From a virus, in IMG/VR virus record IMGVR_UViG_3300033978_000539, positions 1 through 27,593 of that record: a stretch of DNA of 27,593 nucleotides; one strand, written 5' to 3'. The notes under the pieces were generated by a model. That model was not told the DNA's origin. It searched no databases and saw nothing but the letters and a program-made list of their open reading frames with translations. The position numbers and the translations under genes are program-made. This document shows, piece by piece, positions 1-7,742 of the stretch (within the stretch, counting starts at the first letter, position 1; every line of letters begins with the position of its first letter).

Positions 1-750
1 GGTGCTGTTTGCGATGACCGGCGCGGCGGCGGTGCCGTCGCCGGCCATAATCATGGCGCCGCTTGAATTTAGCGTCATGCGCGTGACCGCTGCCGCAGAG
101 CCGCTCGGCGACGTGCCGAAGGTAAGGTTGCTGCTAATGTTGGTCGCGCTCGTGTACGCCACGACGTTCGCCGCGATGCTCGACACGACGTTGCCGCCCG
201 TGCCGTACGCGGAAAACTGCACCGTGCCGATGGTGTCGCCGCTGGTGACGGCCGAAGGGGCCGCACGAGTTCCGCCCGCTTTGCGCAGAGTAAGCGACGC
301 GCCAGTTGCGTTGCTCGAATTTTGAAAAATGCCGATGTTTGCCAGCGTGTCACTGCTCGCACGGATGCCGCTCGCCGTGCTTGCGTACGTTTCCAGGGTG
401 TTCCCCGGATCGGTGCAGCCGACGCCGAGGAGCCCGCCCGCGATGATGCGCGCGGCCTCTACGCCGTCGCGCTGGAGCACGAGGTCGTTGCTTAGGCCGC
501 TGCTCATCGTGCTGATGCGCGAGCTCACCGCGTCGATGCGGCCGACGATGTTCGTGTCGCCGTTGACGCTGAGCTTGAAGCCGACACTCGGGGACATGTC
601 GATCGACACGTCCGTGCCGTTGTCGCGCACGAGGGAGTTGCCGATAGACGTGCCTCCGGTGAACTTGGCGACGTAGCCTGCGGTCCCACTGCCGCCGATC
701 GGGCTGCCGCCGCCAACAGGCGCGGGTGGGCTGATCTCTGGTGCGCTCAT
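1..750 (-). CDS. Tail fibre / spike protein, 3' end cut by window edge
   Basis: An ATG at 750, one base after the previous stop, opens a frame running off the left edge with 250 codons visible and no stop. Residues 1-20 are Pro/Gly-rich (PEISPPAPVGGGSPIGG), followed by a segment typical of phage tail fibres (GTAGYVAKFTGGTSIGNSLV, then RDNGTDVSIDMSPSVGFKLS), after which Ser/Thr/Gly/Asn/Ala-rich beta repeats continue. Such proteins trimerise and bind the host surface; the receptor-binding tip is outside the window. The order after the ejection genes is usual. The gene is real despite lacking a stop here. Confidence 0.75.
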   Translation of the reverse strand, partial: MSAPEISPPAPVGGGSPIGGSGTAGYVAKFTGGTSIGNSLVRDNGTDVSIDMSPSVGFKLSVNGDTNIVGRIDAVSSRISTMSSGLSNDLVLQRDGVEAARIIAGGLLGVGCTDPGNTLETYASTASGIRASSDTLANIGIFQNSSNATGASLTLRKAGGTRAAPSAVTSGDTIGTVQFSAYGTGGNVVSSIAANVVAYTSATNISSNLTFGTSPSGSAAAVTRMTLNSSGAMIMAGDGTAAAPVIANST

Positions 751-751
751 G

Positions 752-1135
752 TCAAACCCCCAAGATCCGCACGGTCGGCGTGCCGGATGCCGAGAAAAGA
801 AACACGTCGTCGCCGCGATTCATGTCGAGGCGCAGCGATGCGCCGGCCACGATCGGGAACGCGACGGCCGCAACGCCGCTGGCGTCGGTCGTCACGTAGA
901 CGGTGATCGCTGCGTCTGCGTTGGCGATCGTCAGGCCCTGCACGTAGAATCGGCCGGGATTGACGGGACCGGTCGCGAGGCTGCGCGCGGTGGAGCTCGA
1001 GGGGCTTTGCGAGGTGAGCGCGCCCACGGGCGAGCCTACGGGGATGCCCGTCTCGAGCTGCCTCGGCGTCGTCGAGAGGGTGACGGCGTACTGTGTGATT
1101 TCGGCGTTTGCGCCGGTTCCGATCCGTTGGGTCAT
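752..1135 (-). CDS. Small structural protein, probably tail-associated (127 aa)
   Basis: ATG 1135 overlaps the previous stop as ATGA. The 127-residue protein is beta-rich and low in charge (TQYAVTLSTTPRQLETGIPV, then RFYVQGLTIANADAAITVYV, and VFLFSASGTPTVRILGV), resembling small head or tail adaptor or fibre-base proteins. It sits directly before the tail fibre gene, so it may join the fibre to the tail. Function beyond the virion role is not evident. Confidence 0.62.
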   Translation of the reverse strand: MTQRIGTGANAEITQYAVTLSTTPRQLETGIPVGSPVGALTSQSPSSSTARSLATGPVNPGRFYVQGLTIANADAAITVYVTTDASGVAAVAFPIVAGASLRLDMNRGDDVFLFSASGTPTVRILGV

Positions 1136-4100
1136 GGCTGGCCTCTGCGCGCGGCACGTGTCTCGGGAGGGAGCCGCAAGCCTGCCGCGAAGCTGCCTGC
1201 GTATCCGCCCGGCCCCGATGCTTTGAACGCCGGATTTGGCGCCTTCGGGGTCGGCATGAAAGTCTGCTGCACGGCGGCGATGTTTGCCGGCGTGAGGGTC
1301 GGGTCAACGGCGGTGCCGAACAAGGTGAAAAGCAGCACGCGCTTGTCGTAGTCGATGGGGCGCTTAGACGCGCGAAGGCCTTCTAGCACCTTCGTTTGCA
1401 TTGTCGTGTAGATCGCGGGGAACACAACGCGGAGCGTTTCGACTTGCTCGCGCGAGATTGTGCCTTGGGCGAGATCGTCGGCGACGGATAGCGGGTCGCT
1501 CACGGTCTTGACGTAGGTTTTCCACTTGGCGAGGTCGCTGTCTGTGAGGCGCGGCGCTGCGAATTGTGGTTGCGCGTTGCTGGGGTCGCCGTTGGCAACG
1601 CTTGGCGGCACCTTGCGCGCCAGGAACGCCTGGGCGCGGGCCATGGCATTAGCGGCCGTGACGGCGAGGCGGTCGTCATTGGGCGAAGCCATGGGTGTTA
1701 CGGCGTCGGCGACGAGCTTTGCAGCGTTGTCGCCTTGGGTTGCGGCCATGACGGTCGCCATTTGGCGCACGGCTTCGGCTTGGTTGACGCCTTCTTCGCC
1801 GAGTGCCGTGGCCTTCACGGGCTTTTGCGCCGAGGCTCGAGGCTCCGGCGGGACCGGGCGCCCGCCGCGCGTCGTCGCCGGGATGGCCTTGAGCGCAGCG
1901 GCCTCGGCGACAAGTTGGCCGGGGCGGGCTCCGCCGGCGAGGAACTTTGTCACCGCGGCGTTCATCCGGCTTTCGCTGCGCGCAACCACGCGCTCCGTCG
2001 CCTGCATCATAATCACGCGCTTTTGCACGTCGGCAAATTGCTCAACCAGTTTGCCCACCATGGGGATGGCGCCTTGGGCTTGGCCGATGAACTTTGACAC
2101 GGCGTCTGTCTGCAAGAGCTCGGCGGCCTTCTCGGCGTTGTAGAATCCCTGAGCTTCCTCTAGCGAAGCAAGGATGCGCTTCCCCGAGGCGATGCCGCTG
2201 GCGATGCGGTCTGCGTGCACGCCGGGCTTGTAGAGCCGTTGCATGGTCTCCATGAGCGTCACGCCATTCTGAACGGTCTCCTTGAAAATGCGCGCGTCAA
2301 GCTGGTTCTCCAGGCTGCCAATGTCCCGCACGAACCCAGGCACAACCTTGGTTTCCGCTACTGTGCGCTCTTTGAACGGGTCGAAGATGTCCCGATCGGC
2401 GGCGGTCGTGAACTTCTGGAATCGCTTGGAGTTGGTGAGGTAGTCCGTCCACGCGACGTTGCCCATGCGCTGGGCCTCCGCGATTTGCGTGCCGAACACT
2501 TCCGGCGATTGCAAAAACTGCCGCATGGGTTCGTATGCGCGCGTTTTCAAAGTTTCCTCGGCGAACTTGTCGGCGGCGTTTGCCATGCGGCCGAACCCTC
2601 GCACGGCATAGTTGCCGATTTCTCGCTTGAGGTCGTCGATGCGCGCCGCCATGTGTCCCGCGTCAATTGCCTCATTCCCCATTTTCGAGATCGCGTCGTA
2701 CTCTTGCTCGAGGCGGCGCGAGAGTTTGTTGATCGCGCCTTTGGCTTCGGAAATGCCCTCGTGCTCAAGGGCTTCGTCGAGGGCGTTTTGGATCTGCGTG
2801 AGGTGCTCAAGCGAGGCGGCTTTGACGGCGGCACCGTCGAGGGCGTCCACCTCGGCAAAACTCTCAAGCGTCGCGGCTTTGCTTTTGCCGGTGCTTGTCA
2901 CATGGCTTGCGCGCGCGCCTTCGAAAAAATCGTTAAGGTCCGAGACAATCGAGCCGGCTACGCGCTCTTTGCCTTCCTTGGCGGTCGCGAGCTGCTCGCG
3001 AACCATTCGGCCCTGCGGGCTCTCGGGGTCTTGTAGGGCCTTGGCGGTCTTCTCGATTTCCGCAAACCGGTCTTGCACGGCGCCCATGTTGGCGCTCGTG
3101 ATGTTGTCCGCGGCCTCGGCGATCTGCTTGGTGTAGGCCTCACGCTCCTCGAGGCTCGCCGTTGCCGGCGGCGGGTTGGCGTGGAGCTGCTCGAGGTAGG
3201 CCTGTTGCTCCTCGATGGTCTTCGGCACGTTTCGCGCGGCGGCGATTTCGTCCGGGGTGAGGGGCGAGCCGGGCTTGGGCTTCTGCGCCGCGGCCGCGGC
3301 TTCTGCGGCGGCGCGCGTCTCGGCTTCACCGACGGAAAGCGATGCGAGGCGGCGCACCTCTTCGCTCATGAGGCTAGCGCGGCGGCCGGCGTACGCGCCC
3401 GCGGCTGCGCCCGCGGCTGCGCCCGCGGGGCCGGCTGTCACGCCTCCAATGATGCCCCCAAGGGTTCCGCCGGCCACGCCGCCCACGCGCAAAGATCGCG
3501 CTGCGGCACCGAGGCCCGTAAACAGTGCACCGGCCCCGGCGCCCACGAGGACGGCTTCGCCTGCGCGGCGCCCGGCCTCAAGCGCCAGCGAGCCGTCCGA
3601 CAAATGGGACGCAATGTATTCGGCCGATAGCTGATCGTTTAGCGTCACGTCTTTTGCGGCCGTCGTGACCGCGAGACCTGATGCTTCGCCGATGCCGCGT
3701 GCGACGGCTTGACCGATGCGCGTTTGCACCGCGCGTTGTGCGAGCTCGCTGCCTGTCTTCTCGGCGATGCCCTCGGCAATGCTGATGCCCTTGGCGCCGG
3801 CGGCCTCGAGGGCACGTGCGCCGAACCCGAGCGCGGTCTTGGCTGCGCCGGCCTCGGCGGCACGCCCTGCGGCCGCTGCGGCGGCACGAGCGGGGGCTTC
3901 TGCCAAAGCCTTGGTGCCGGCGCTGGCAATGAGGGACGCGCCAAAGCCTGCGGCCTCGGCGGCGAGGTCGATGCCTTTGTTCTCCTCGGCGCGAAGCTTG
4001 ATGCGCTCGGCGGCCTGGGCTTGGGCCTGCTTGGCGCCTTCGACGCCGCCCGTGGCGAAGCCGATTAGGCCTGAGCCGGCGCGCTCGATTGCTTCGCCGA

Positions 4101-4323
4101 TGGGGAGACCGAACGCCACGCCACGAATGCCGCTCTCTACCGCTTGCACGGCGGCTGGCACGGCGCCCGTTTGGCTTTCGCGCACGGCGTTCACGCGCGC
4201 GATTTCCGTGGCTTGGTCCGGCGTCACCTGCTTTGCGCCGGGGTTGGCTGCAATGTACGCCTCGAGGTCGGCTTCCGGGCCTTCGACGAGCTGGCCCGTC
4301 GATGTTTGAACGTAGGCCGTCAC
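1132..4323 (-). CDS. Large internal virion / ejection-type protein 4 (1063 aa)
   Basis: GTG 4323 overlaps the previous stop as GTGA. The 1063-residue protein is the largest of the ejection set. The N-terminal part has an opening YVQTSTGQLVEGPEADLEAY, then Ala/Gly-rich helices, a hydrophobic stretch at 255-275 and a glycine zipper at 281-313 (GGVAGGTLGGIIGGVTAGPA), part of it encoded by a tandem 12-bp repeat (3395-3430). The middle has long charged helices, and the C-terminal half (about 640-1063) is helical and acidic. T7-type gp15/16 proteins have this size and helical character and form a conduit for DNA. A transglycosylase motif was not recognised. Confidence 0.6.
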   Translation of the reverse strand: MTAYVQTSTGQLVEGPEADLEAYIAANPGAKQVTPDQATEIARVNAVRESQTGAVPAAVQAVESGIRGVAFGLPIGEAIERAGSGLIGFATGGVEGAKQAQAQAAERIKLRAEENKGIDLAAEAAGFGASLIASAGTKALAEAPARAAAAAAGRAAEAGAAKTALGFGARALEAAGAKGISIAEGIAEKTGSELAQRAVQTRIGQAVARGIGEASGLAVTTAAKDVTLNDQLSAEYIASHLSDGSLALEAGRRAGEAVLVGAGAGALFTGLGAAARSLRVGGVAGGTLGGIIGGVTAGPAGAAAGAAAGAYAGRRASLMSEEVRRLASLSVGEAETRAAAEAAAAAQKPKPGSPLTPDEIAAARNVPKTIEEQQAYLEQLHANPPPATASLEEREAYTKQIAEAADNITSANMGAVQDRFAEIEKTAKALQDPESPQGRMVREQLATAKEGKERVAGSIVSDLNDFFEGARASHVTSTGKSKAATLESFAEVDALDGAAVKAASLEHLTQIQNALDEALEHEGISEAKGAINKLSRRLEQEYDAISKMGNEAIDAGHMAARIDDLKREIGNYAVRGFGRMANAADKFAEETLKTRAYEPMRQFLQSPEVFGTQIAEAQRMGNVAWTDYLTNSKRFQKFTTAADRDIFDPFKERTVAETKVVPGFVRDIGSLENQLDARIFKETVQNGVTLMETMQRLYKPGVHADRIASGIASGKRILASLEEAQGFYNAEKAAELLQTDAVSKFIGQAQGAIPMVGKLVEQFADVQKRVIMMQATERVVARSESRMNAAVTKFLAGGARPGQLVAEAAALKAIPATTRGGRPVPPEPRASAQKPVKATALGEEGVNQAEAVRQMATVMAATQGDNAAKLVADAVTPMASPNDDRLAVTAANAMARAQAFLARKVPPSVANGDPSNAQPQFAAPRLTDSDLAKWKTYVKTVSDPLSVADDLAQGTISREQVETLRVVFPAIYTTMQTKVLEGLRASKRPIDYDKRVLLFTLFGTAVDPTLTPANIAAVQQTFMPTPKAPNPAFKASGPGGYAGSFAAGLRLPPETRAARRGQP
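3395..3430. repeat. Three tandem copies of a 12-bp unit
   Basis: GCGCCCGCGGCT is present at 3395-3406 and 3407-3418; the third copy (3419-3430) ends in GG instead of CT. On the minus strand it encodes part of the Gly/Ala-rich zipper segment, so it may reflect slippage in low-complexity coding DNA. Confidence 0.6.
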
Positions 4324-6308
4324 TTCGGCCCCTTAGATGGGCCGAACGTCGGCGGGGCGCTGCCCGCGCGTGCGTAGATCGCTGCGCGCACCGCCGCGCG
4401 CTGGTTTGGTGGGACCGTTTGGAGCGCAAGGTCCACGCGGCGATCGATTAGTTTGCGCTGCTCATTGATCCATGCCTGATTTCGCACCGGGTCGCCGCCG
4501 CCTGCGGACTGAGCAATTTTTGCGTCCTCGCTCTCGCTGCCCGCGGCGCCGGTTAGATCGCGGCGGTAATTTAGCGTCGAGGTTAGGCGCGCTTGATCGA
4601 GCGCCCGTGCTGCCTCGGCGACCGATGGCATGGCGGACATAATCCCAGCGCCGATTCGGCTGCCTGCCACGTTGAGGCCGGCGCCTGGGGCCTCGGCTGC
4701 CGATCCATATGCTTTGATCGCGTTCTCAAATGAGTCGAGGTTTGACAATAGCGCCGGCAAGTCTTTTACCCCTACGGCCGATTTGGCGAGCTCGTCGAGG
4801 GCCTTGGACACGGCCTTTGGGTTTGCTGCTGCGGACGTTTGCGCGGCGGCGCCCGTCGCGGCCGATAGCTCGCCGGACTCAATGCCCTTCTCCATCGCGC
4901 TCTTGGTTAGGTCCGCTTCTTCTTTTTGCGTTTGCAGCGCGCGCTCCCGATCAAATTTGATCGTTGCCTGTCGCTCGTCGTAGGCGCGCTTCGCTGCCAA
5001 TGCTGCTGCGGCTTGGTTGGCCTTCACACGCGCTTGGTAGCGTGCGGCGTCGGCCTCGAGCGGGAGGCCTTCGCGGCGCGTCTGCACGTCAAGGATCGAG
5101 TTGCGAACGTCTTTCATCGACTCGGCGGCGCGGGCCTGCAAGTCGTCGAGCACCATCGCGCCCCTGGGGCCGGCGGCGGCGAACGCCGTCGAGGCCTTGG
5201 CTTGGTTGCGCAGTGCGGTGTAGCTCTGCGCGAGGGTGAGGTTGCGCGCGGCCTGAGCGTCGCCGAGCAACCGTTCATTTCGCTCGAGCATCCTGCCAAG
5301 CTCGGTTACTTTGCCTTTCTTCTTGTCGATCTCGCTTTTTTGCGCGTCAAGCTCGCGATTGATGCGATCGTTTACGATCTGCATGGCGTAATTCGGGCCG
5401 CCGCTGAGCGACGCGCCGAAAGAGCCAAGGGCAACCGCGAGACCCGCAAAGATGCGTCCGGCGGCGCCACCATAGGCTTTGTCCACGTCGATCGACGTGC
5501 TGTCGAGCTCCTTTTGCGCGAGCTGATAGGAGTCGTCGGCCTTTTTGGCGGCGTCGTTGCGTTGCTGTAGGCGCTCTTCAGCGGCCTTGTACTCTGCCGC
5601 GACGGCCGCCGCTTCCTTGGTGGCAAGGTCTTTTTCGGCTCGCAGGCCTTCTTCCTCGGCTTGCAGCACGTTGGCCTGATCGGTCAGTTTGGCGCCGAAC
5701 CGCGCGCTAGTGCTTTCAAGCTGCTCGCGAAGCTCGGTTTCCTGGCGCTTCAGCGCGCCCGTTTGGAATTCCTCGAGCTTCTCCTGCGGCGTCATTTTGG
5801 CGCGCTGTTTTTCGAGCGTCGCGAGCTGCTTCCGCAAGTCGGCGGGCATAACCTCGCCCCCAACGACGTTGAGCGCGCCGGCGGGCTCCGCTGGCGCCAC
5901 GCCTGGAGCCGTGGGGCCGGTCACATTCATTTCGGGCATCGTGAGCCGCCGCGCTTGGCCCGTCACGTCGGTTTCGGGCATGACCACGCCCGGAACACGC
6001 GGCATGTTCAAAGGGGCCTTGGCGAGGCTCCCAGGGGCCGCAGCGGGGCCGCCAAGCACGGGCACGGCTTCGCCCATGAAGCCCTGCGCCGGGGTACTGA
6101 CGCCGCCGAGCTCGAGCGCGCCCGGCGATGGTGCCGGCATCCGCGATCCGAGCACGGCGGGGTTTGTCAGGCTCGTGTCGAGCTGCATTGGTGGAAGTGC
6201 GGCCGGCGCAAACGGCGCAGCCGGAATCACGCTTCCGAGCACGCTTCGGGCGTCGAAAGTGTCCTCACTGTGCGCGGGCGTGTTGACGCTCCCTATGTTC
6301 AGTGCCAT
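4320..6308 (-). CDS. Internal virion / ejection-type protein 3 with coiled coils (662 aa)
   Basis: ATG 6308 overlaps the previous stop (TAATG). The N-terminal 150 residues are Pro/Ala-rich and low in structure, with a short internal repeat (MPETDVTGQ at 110-118 and MPEMNVTGP at 124-132). Residues about 155-270 are coiled coil (LRKQLATLEKQRAKMTPQEK and onward), 281-303 is a hydrophobic Gly/Ala stretch (GRIFAGLAVALGSFGASLSG) that may insert in membrane, and 310-350 and 420-490 are further helices. The end is a globular part with LTSTLNYRRDLTGAAGSESE. It belongs with its neighbours to the ejection set. No lysozyme motif is apparent. Confidence 0.6.
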   Translation of the reverse strand: MALNIGSVNTPAHSEDTFDARSVLGSVIPAAPFAPAALPPMQLDTSLTNPAVLGSRMPAPSPGALELGGVSTPAQGFMGEAVPVLGGPAAAPGSLAKAPLNMPRVPGVVMPETDVTGQARRLTMPEMNVTGPTAPGVAPAEPAGALNVVGGEVMPADLRKQLATLEKQRAKMTPQEKLEEFQTGALKRQETELREQLESTSARFGAKLTDQANVLQAEEEGLRAEKDLATKEAAAVAAEYKAAEERLQQRNDAAKKADDSYQLAQKELDSTSIDVDKAYGGAAGRIFAGLAVALGSFGASLSGGPNYAMQIVNDRINRELDAQKSEIDKKKGKVTELGRMLERNERLLGDAQAARNLTLAQSYTALRNQAKASTAFAAAGPRGAMVLDDLQARAAESMKDVRNSILDVQTRREGLPLEADAARYQARVKANQAAAALAAKRAYDERQATIKFDRERALQTQKEEADLTKSAMEKGIESGELSAATGAAAQTSAAANPKAVSKALDELAKSAVGVKDLPALLSNLDSFENAIKAYGSAAEAPGAGLNVAGSRIGAGIMSAMPSVAEAARALDQARLTSTLNYRRDLTGAAGSESEDAKIAQSAGGGDPVRNQAWINEQRKLIDRRVDLALQTVPPNQRAAVRAAIYARAGSAPPTFGPSKGPK

Positions 6309-7057
6309 TAGCCGATCTTTCCGCCAAGGGTTGCGCCTGCGGCGGCGCCACCGGGACCGCCCACGAGGCCGCCGATAATTGCCCCGCCCACGGTGCCGAT
6401 GCGGGCGAGGCCGGCGGCGCTCTCTTGGGCCTGCTGCTCGCGCTGGCCGCCGGCGAGGCGCTGAGCTGCGAGGAATCGCGTTTGCATGTCGCGCAGAATT
6501 TCTTGCTCCGTGGCGCGGCGCGCTTCGGCTTCGCTCATGAGGCCTTGGCCGAGCGATGCCACGCTGCGGAGGTAGGCGGCTTGACGCGCGGCGGCTTCCT
6601 GCTCGAGCGCGCCCATTTGCGCGGCGGCGGCTTGGCCGAGCTGCCCGCCAAGAATTGCGGCTTCAGGGCCTGCACCTCTGGCTCCGTAGGGTGTGCGGCC
6701 TATAACCATGGCTCGAGCCTGCGCGGCCTCTGCGGCCTGCTGGCCGGCCATCATGGCGGCGCTGCCGCTCAGCGTCGCGGCGCGCTCGCCGAGCACACCG
6801 GCGGCGGCCTCCTGCGGAGCTCGGGCGGCGGCAAAGCGCGCGTCTGCACCCTGCTGCAATGCTTGGAGGCCTTGCATCTGCTGCCGGTAGAATTCCTCTT
6901 CCTGCTGCTGCGGCGTGCGGTAGGCGCGCTCAGCCTGCTGTTGTGCGAGCTCCTGCGCGTTTGGCGCGACGTATTGTGCGCCGGATTCGGCCCACGACGT
7001 GGGATTGACGCGGTTTTCGCGGCCGGGGCTGAACGGGGACGGGGGCTCGTAGGGCAT
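6308..7057 (-). CDS. Internal virion / ejection-type protein 2 with glycine zipper (249 aa)
   Basis: ATG 7057 overlaps the previous stop as TAATG. The protein begins with a Pro/Ser-rich segment, continues in Gln/Ala/Glu helices (ELAQQQAERAYRTPQQQEEE, then MGALEQEAAARQAAYLRSV), and ends in a glycine-zipper-like stretch at about 221-249 (GTVGGAIIGGLVGGPGGAAA), which is the kind of segment that packs in a membrane. The layout suggests a pore-forming ejection protein acting in the host envelope. No catalytic site is evident. Confidence 0.6.
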   Translation of the reverse strand: MPYEPPSPFSPGRENRVNPTSWAESGAQYVAPNAQELAQQQAERAYRTPQQQEEEFYRQQMQGLQALQQGADARFAAARAPQEAAAGVLGERAATLSGSAAMMAGQQAAEAAQARAMVIGRTPYGARGAGPEAAILGGQLGQAAAAQMGALEQEAAARQAAYLRSVASLGQGLMSEAEARRATEQEILRDMQTRFLAAQRLAGGQREQQAQESAAGLARIGTVGGAIIGGLVGGPGGAAAGATLGGKIG

Positions 7058-7734
7058 TAGGTCTTGCTCCGGATGAGGTAGGGCACGCCGGCGGCGGCGG
7101 CGCCCGTCGCGGCGCCAAAGAGGCGCTGTTGCCGCTGCGCCTCGGCTTGGGCGTAGGCTTGGCCGATCTCAAGCTCCGGCGCGAGCGTGGCGCGCTGCGC
7201 TCCGAGGGCCTGGGCGAAGTCGGCGCGCTCGAGGCCGTATTGGGCCATTTGCTGCTGGCGCAAGAGCTCCGCCATTTGCGCGGCGGCGAGGGCGTTGCGC
7301 TGCTGCTCTTGGGCCTGCACCTGCGCGGCCTCTTGGAGACCGTATTGCTGGGCCTGCCCGGCACCAAGAGCACCTAGTGCGGCCGTCTGCACACCTGCGA
7401 TGCCTCCGACGCTGGAAGCCGCGCCAAGGGTCTGCTGCGCGCTCTGCATGGCCTGCGTGCGCGCGGCTTGGCTTGCGGCCTGGGTGCCGGCCATCGCGCC
7501 GAGAATGCGTTGCTCCTGCTGCCCTTGGGTGAAGCGTTCTTCGGCGCGCTGCTGCTGCCCGTACATTTGCCGGATGCGGCGCTGGTACTCGGCGGCAACG
7601 GCCTCGGGGTCTTCGCCGATGTTGCCGACGCCGGTCACGCGGGTGGTCGGCACGTCGCGACCCGTGAAGGCCTCGGTGGTGGCTTTGCCGACGTTGCCAA
7701 AGAAATTGCCGATGTCTTCGCCGATGCTTGCCAT
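7057..7734 (-). CDS. Internal virion / ejection-type protein 1 (225 aa)
   Basis: The 225-residue protein is dominated by Gln and Ala in long helices (EEYQRR-like AVAAEYQRRIRQMYGQQQRA, then QAMQSAQQTLGAASSVGGIA, and AQVQAQEQQRNALAAAQMAE), with a Gly-rich N terminus (GEDIGNFFGNVGKATTEAF) and a C-terminal hydrophobic patch (LFGAATGAAAAGVPYLI). Gln/Ala-rich helical proteins after the nozzle gene are typical of T7-like internal virion proteins that enter the host envelope to carry DNA. ATG 7734 is 8 bases after the nozzle stop. No enzymatic motif is seen. Confidence 0.6.
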   Translation of the reverse strand: MASIGEDIGNFFGNVGKATTEAFTGRDVPTTRVTGVGNIGEDPEAVAAEYQRRIRQMYGQQQRAEERFTQGQQEQRILGAMAGTQAASQAARTQAMQSAQQTLGAASSVGGIAGVQTAALGALGAGQAQQYGLQEAAQVQAQEQQRNALAAAQMAELLRQQQMAQYGLERADFAQALGAQRATLAPELEIGQAYAQAEAQRQQRLFGAATGAAAAGVPYLIRSKT

Positions 7735-7742
7735 GGAGTACC

